Assembly: GCA_019722365.1 (NCBI GenBank)
Contig: JADFUC010001500.1
Span: 168,072 to 232,071 of the forward strand
Direction of reading: 5' to 3'
Length of the DNA: 64,000 nucleotides
Source: Lithospermum erythrorhizon
Lineage: Eukaryota > Streptophyta > Magnoliopsida > Boraginales > Boraginaceae
Position numbers and translations under genes: made by a program. The notes beneath the pieces are model-generated. The model was not told where the DNA came from. It did no database searches and saw nothing but the letters and a program-made list of their open reading frames with translations. Shown here one piece after another: positions 60,240 through 64,000 of this stretch; position 1 is the first letter of the stretch; each line of letters starts with the position of its first letter.

Positions 60240-61290
60240 CGATCTTTTAGTTTAGAAAAAGAATAGTTTTCAAAATCATCGAGACTTATCGGTGAGGGTT
60301 CCTCAGTCCCATTTATCGAGACTCCTCATCGAGACCCCCGGTCTCGATAGTGTCCCTGATTTTATCGGAGACCCCGACCTCTCGATGTGTCTATACACCT
60401 AAGCTTTGACCGCTGTTCGATCCGAGTCAGGGCTCATCGAGACCCCCGTCTCGACGAGGCTCACGACATGGGCAACTTCTAATTCTTGTGCAAATTATTT
60501 AAAGCCTTTCAAACATAAATGCATCTTGCAAATCTTTTGACCTAATTCTTCAAGATTCAATCTATCAGTAAACAAAAAAGCAAAAGTCATAACTCCTAAG
60601 CATTTAATTCAACATTATCTTTTTAGAGAGTTTCAGTTGTGTGATATTTCCACCTCAATCATTTATTGTATCGGCGAAATCCTTTCAGTGAGTAAAGATA
60701 TCAAATCCTGAGTATTCTCGTTCCTAATCGGGCGTCGATTAGGAGTCGAAATCCTAGCGGGTACTGGGTCACTTAAAGGGAGGCTGTGTGTTTGATAACA
60801 GGCTCAGAGAAGTTGCCTGTAAGTGTGATTCAAATATTTCTTCAAGTGCGATTTATCTTTGCCAAAATCCCGAGGTCGAAAGTCGACTTGGCCGAAAGCA
60901 AGTTAGGGAACCGAAGTCGTTAAAATCGCTGCAGTATTGTTTCTCTTCCTTGCTCTTTACTTTCAAATTTTTGGTTTTGCCAATTCAATTTGATTATTAA
61001 TATTGTTGACCAATCTTTCGAGCTCGTCGTAGATCTACTACATTAATCCTTATTATCAATTGTATTACCCCATTCTTAAGATTAAACTCGAAAAGTTAAT
61101 ATAGGAACTTTAAAACTCTTATTCACTTCTAAGGTTAAATCTAGGCTAACAATTAAAATTTATTCAAGTTCTAATGTGATAAGCTTAAATTCAGAAAAGC
61201 ATCACGTGGGTAAGAATCCGGAATACGGGTACGAACTTAAAGTCATGAGGTCACCATCACATAGATCAAATTTATGACTTATTAAAGAAC
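60240..61290 (+). repeat. Probable 5' LTR and leader of a second Ty1/copia element
   Basis: This non-coding block lies before the gag relic. It contains a 20-bp word CATCGAGACCCCC(G)GTCTCGA at 60328 and 60435, itself palindromic. TGGCAGCGATCGACTTGG at 61306 and ACTGGTGACCCC at about 61349 lie between this block and gag and are loosely primer-binding-site-like. The matching 3' LTR would be outside the window, so the call rests on position. Confidence 0.4.
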
Positions 61291-61299
61291 GTGATTCAA

Positions 61300-61920
61300 A
61301 ACATTCAATGGCAGCGATCGACTTGGCTGAATTTATGGAGAGCGATCACTGGTGACCCCAATTGAATCTAAAATTTAAATGGTCAAAATTCTTCTGCTTC
61401 TGCTTCATGTGAACTCGACCAGCTGGAAGAGGCCAATATAAGAGAATTAGGTGCCGCCTGAGAGGTTCCAATTGAAGATGTTGACAAAGAAGAGATGGGC
61501 GTGGCTATGGACGAGAACCCAAGAAAGTGGAGTCAATTCCAAAGCCATTCATGTTGTTCACAATGCCACGCTACGGAAAGAGTACGCCGAAGTCGGTGGA
61601 CGCAAAGTCGCCGCGAGATACGGGACTCAAGAAACCGGCCATGTTGCTCCTCTAGGCTGTTATGGGTGTCTCATCTTTGAGAATAAACCTTTGAAATGTA
61701 TCATGGAGAATCCATCAAAGATATGCATCAAAGGTTCAATACCATCATCAACAACTTGACTCTCTAGGGAAGACAATCTCCCTTGTAAGTTGAGTTAAAC
61801 GGAGAATCATAGAGTCGCAAACCTGAAGCTTCTGGCTGTGCTATAAACGGCCAAAGATATCGTTACATTCCCCAATCAAGAGCTCATCGGATCCTTGAGC
61901 CGAAGAAAAACAGTGCCCAG
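61300..61920 (+). pseudogene. Ty1/copia gag relic (UBN2 type)
   Basis: Bases 61540-61640 read KAIHVVHNATLRKEYAEVGG, then ARYGTQETGHV. Bases 61690-61780, in another frame, read ESIKDMHQRFNTIINNLTL, then GKTISL. These follow the UBN2 gag pattern (KA...I..AL...EY.RV..C..A.EIW..L...HEGT and ESI.DMH.RF..IIN.L..LGK.Y). The frame changes several times, so it is inactive. Basic-rich pieces with a C..C remnant follow near 62050-62120 (zinc-knuckle area). Confidence 0.75.
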
Positions 61921-62099
61921 ATTTTACCTGTGCTATATGTATCATGTTAGCTTTTAGACTCAAAAAGTTTCTAAAATTCAAAAAAAACAATGATCATGGT
62001 CATAGAAGTCAAGAAATATGACAATTATGAAAGAAGCATAAAAAAAGCAGAAAGCAAAATCAAAAGAAACATGCTTCAATGCAACAAGCCCTACATCTA

Positions 62100-62870
62100 C
62101 CTTTGATTGTCCTCGCCCAGCCAAGAGGTCTCAACCCAAGAAAAATATGCAACAAGAAATACTTGGGACATCAATCCCAGTTATCCCAATTCCAAGCTGA
62201 ACATTTAGACTTACCTAACCCCTTTCTTTCTGATGATTTAATCTCATCAATATGATTTAGTACCCAGTGAAGATTTTGATAAGTTAATAATAATTATAAT
62301 GAAATATTAGAAAGTTTCGAAAATTGCTTAAAAAGAACAAAGAACTTCAAAAAAACCAATGTAAAAGTCATTCACAAAACCACCTCTTGAAAATGAAGTC
62401 ACTTTGTTAACACTCCACCAAAAAATGATGGCATTCTTGAAAATTGAGCTTAAACAAAGTCTTGGGTTGAGCTGGGAACGTGAACTCAAGAAATCACCTC
62501 AACGCCCTTTGAGAACAAAAACAAGTCAATGAAATTCTGATGCTCAAAGATCCTAAAACCTAAATTGTGCAAGTGTTTAGGGGCTTTGGTCTCTAAATTG
62601 ATAACTCTCATCTATATCAATGGTTAAGCCTCTCACTATCCCGCATCAAGCTAGGGGCACCCTATTTCACCCGTGACTTATCATGAAAAGAAAATTCTAA
62701 ACCTGTATTCAAAAGTTAATAGAAATCTTTATGTCCTAAGTTCTTCGAGACCCCAAATGGATTGTAGAAAACTTATTCTACTTATTTAACCCCAAGGACC
62801 CAAATCGTCAAGTGCCTCTGAATGGTAAATTGACTTTCATATTAGAGGGAGGACCATCATCCATGAAAGA
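62100..62870. other. Copia gag-pol linker, degenerate
   Basis: No domain could be read in any frame; A-rich, codon-like composition persists. It connects the gag and protease/integrase relics of the same element. Confidence 0.4.
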
Positions 62871-62874
62871 AATT

Positions 62875-64000
62875 ATTTTGGATGGTGGATACGGTTGCTC
62901 ACAGCATTACCATCACTTTGAGGAGTTCCCCACTCTTCAAGCTTCGTAACAAGGCGATTGGAAAAACAACTAAAACCGCCAAAATCCAGCATATCGGCAA
63001 GAAAAGGTTGTTTTTACCAAAATACTTTACTTGTTGATGGCTGAAAGCTTAATTTTGAAGAGTGAACAATTTGGCGTGAAAATGATTACGAGGGTAAAAT
63101 TTTCAAACATAAAGATTGAAACTGCTTCATCTTCATTGTTGCTATCTACCCAATAACGTATTATGTTAATACCTGATCAAGCCAAGCTTACAATTATTTG
63201 CATGAACGGGTCCATGATGACGCGAGTTTGTGGCAGGCATCGACGGTCGTGGGTCATGCTAAGATCGAATGTTATCTAAATCGCATAAAGACTCACACGT
63301 AAAAGGTCTTCCAAATCTCTCATAAAAAAGTGCTAAACTTTATGATGCATGTCAACTTGGTAAAATGCACAAATCTTCGCTTAAACCTATAAATCATGTT
63401 TCACAAACCATGTGCTTGATTGTTGCTAAGCATGGATTTGTTTCGTGAAATGGATGCTGAGTCAGTGCGGATCAAATATGTTTATACGCATCATTCCAGG
63501 TTTACATTTGGGTAATTGGCCTTGCCAATAAAAGTGATGCTTTTAAAGAGTTTGCTAAGTTGTGTGAAAGCTCATGAATGAAAGTGGTTCAAAAATCAAA
63601 GCTTAAGCATCAATGGAGTGAAGCTCTAAAAACCCAGGAGTTCTGGTGAAAGCCATGTAGCATGGTCTAACATAACTTTTTCGCACCAAGAACACCTCAA
63701 CAAACGGAGTCAGGAGCTTTAAAGAATAGGGACCAATCAAGAAATGAGCCGTACTCATGTTGAATAATGAGAGCACAATTCTGCCAAAAATTGTTTCTTT
63801 TGGGGACACGCCATGACACCGTGACGTTACACTATCAACCCGGCATTCCTTTAGACCTATTCTTAACAAACCCCGCCAGCTTTTGTGCTTAAAGATCCTG
63901 TGATGATTAGTTTAAAGTTCGACAAATGCTATATTCTTAACACCAAAGATGATTGGGAAAAATTTATTATAAATGCAACTGAAACGAAGTAATACCTGAT
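62875..64000 (+). pseudogene. Ty1/copia protease tail, GAG-pre-integrase and integrase relic (runs off window)
   Basis: At 62880-63010 a LDGG.CSQHITIT..SPLFKL-like block corresponds to the copia protease start (LDSGCSRHMTGD..F..L). At 63205-63265 DASLWQASTVVGHAKIE corresponds to ASLWHRRLGHASI. At 63325-63560 KLYDACQLGKMHKSSLKP, NHVSQTM and ANKSDAFKEFAKLCESS match CDACQ.GKQ.KSSFK and the integrase core spacer. At 63660-63720 a HNFFAPRTPQQTESG-like block matches H.FSAPRTPQQNGVVE, and LTPKMIGK follows near 63940. Stops and shifts are frequent. The rest of pol lies beyond 64000. Confidence 0.8.

Noticed and set aside
1..64000. CRISPR arrays, bacterial operons or organellar insertions
   Set aside because: No regular short repeat-spacer structure, no prokaryotic gene packing and no chloroplast or mitochondrial genes were seen; intron-bearing genes and retroelements fit a plant nuclear genome.

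Overview
The window is AT-rich nuclear DNA of a dicot plant. The one intact gene has GT-AG introns, and the rest is mostly decayed transposable elements and gene relics. Recurring ACGGAGTA/TACTCCGT-type ends and the alpha-glucosidase relic suggest a Caryophyllales species (spinach/beet/quinoa relatives), but that is a weak inference.

Layout. 1-2400: very AT-rich degenerate repeats. 2436-3206 (-): first three exons of an IST1-like (ESCRT-III associated) gene that stops at a splice donor. 4690-10232: decayed Ty1/copia element, probably carrying a nested solo LTR. 11100-11925: three tandem copies of a ~277-bp unit. 15920-16800: fold-back and CCGAA-rich repeat relics. 17650-18900: second degenerate tandem array (~460-bp period). 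19649-25349 (+): complete seven-exon gene for plastid pyruvate dehydrogenase E2 (LTA2 type, 481 aa), whose 3.1-kb last intron holds an inverted-repeat MITE and a hAT-type element with a perfect 8-bp target duplication. 26155-29336 (-): convergent ACD11-like glycolipid-transfer-protein gene that looks broken.

33948-35860: a Harbinger-type MITE (TTA duplication) and two Stowaway-type MITEs (TA duplications). 37423-38780 (-): UGT91-like glycosyltransferase pseudogene, cut at its 5' end by the LTR of a Ty3/gypsy element (38781-44885) that keeps gag and protease traces but has no reverse transcriptase I can see. ~46190-51945: decayed hAT transposon with zf-BED, RNase-H-like and dimerisation traces, GGTACC-centred repeats on both sides and an extra unidentified coding-like block. 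53373-55253: GH31 alpha-glucosidase pseudogene. 55684-55765: tRNA-derived (SINE-like) sequence. 60240-64000: 5' part of another Ty1/copia element with UBN2-type gag, running off the window.

Functionally only the LTA2-type gene looks complete: it would supply the dihydrolipoyl acetyltransferase core of the chloroplast pyruvate dehydrogenase complex, making acetyl-CoA for fatty-acid synthesis. The other host genes (IST1-like, GLTP, UGT, alpha-glucosidase) are partial or disrupted, so the interval reads as one housekeeping gene surrounded by nested mobile DNA. I found no convincing new biological system. The most unusual structures are the hAT element with palindromic subterminal repeats and an unexplained second block, the two medium-period tandem arrays, and the gag-protease-only gypsy element.
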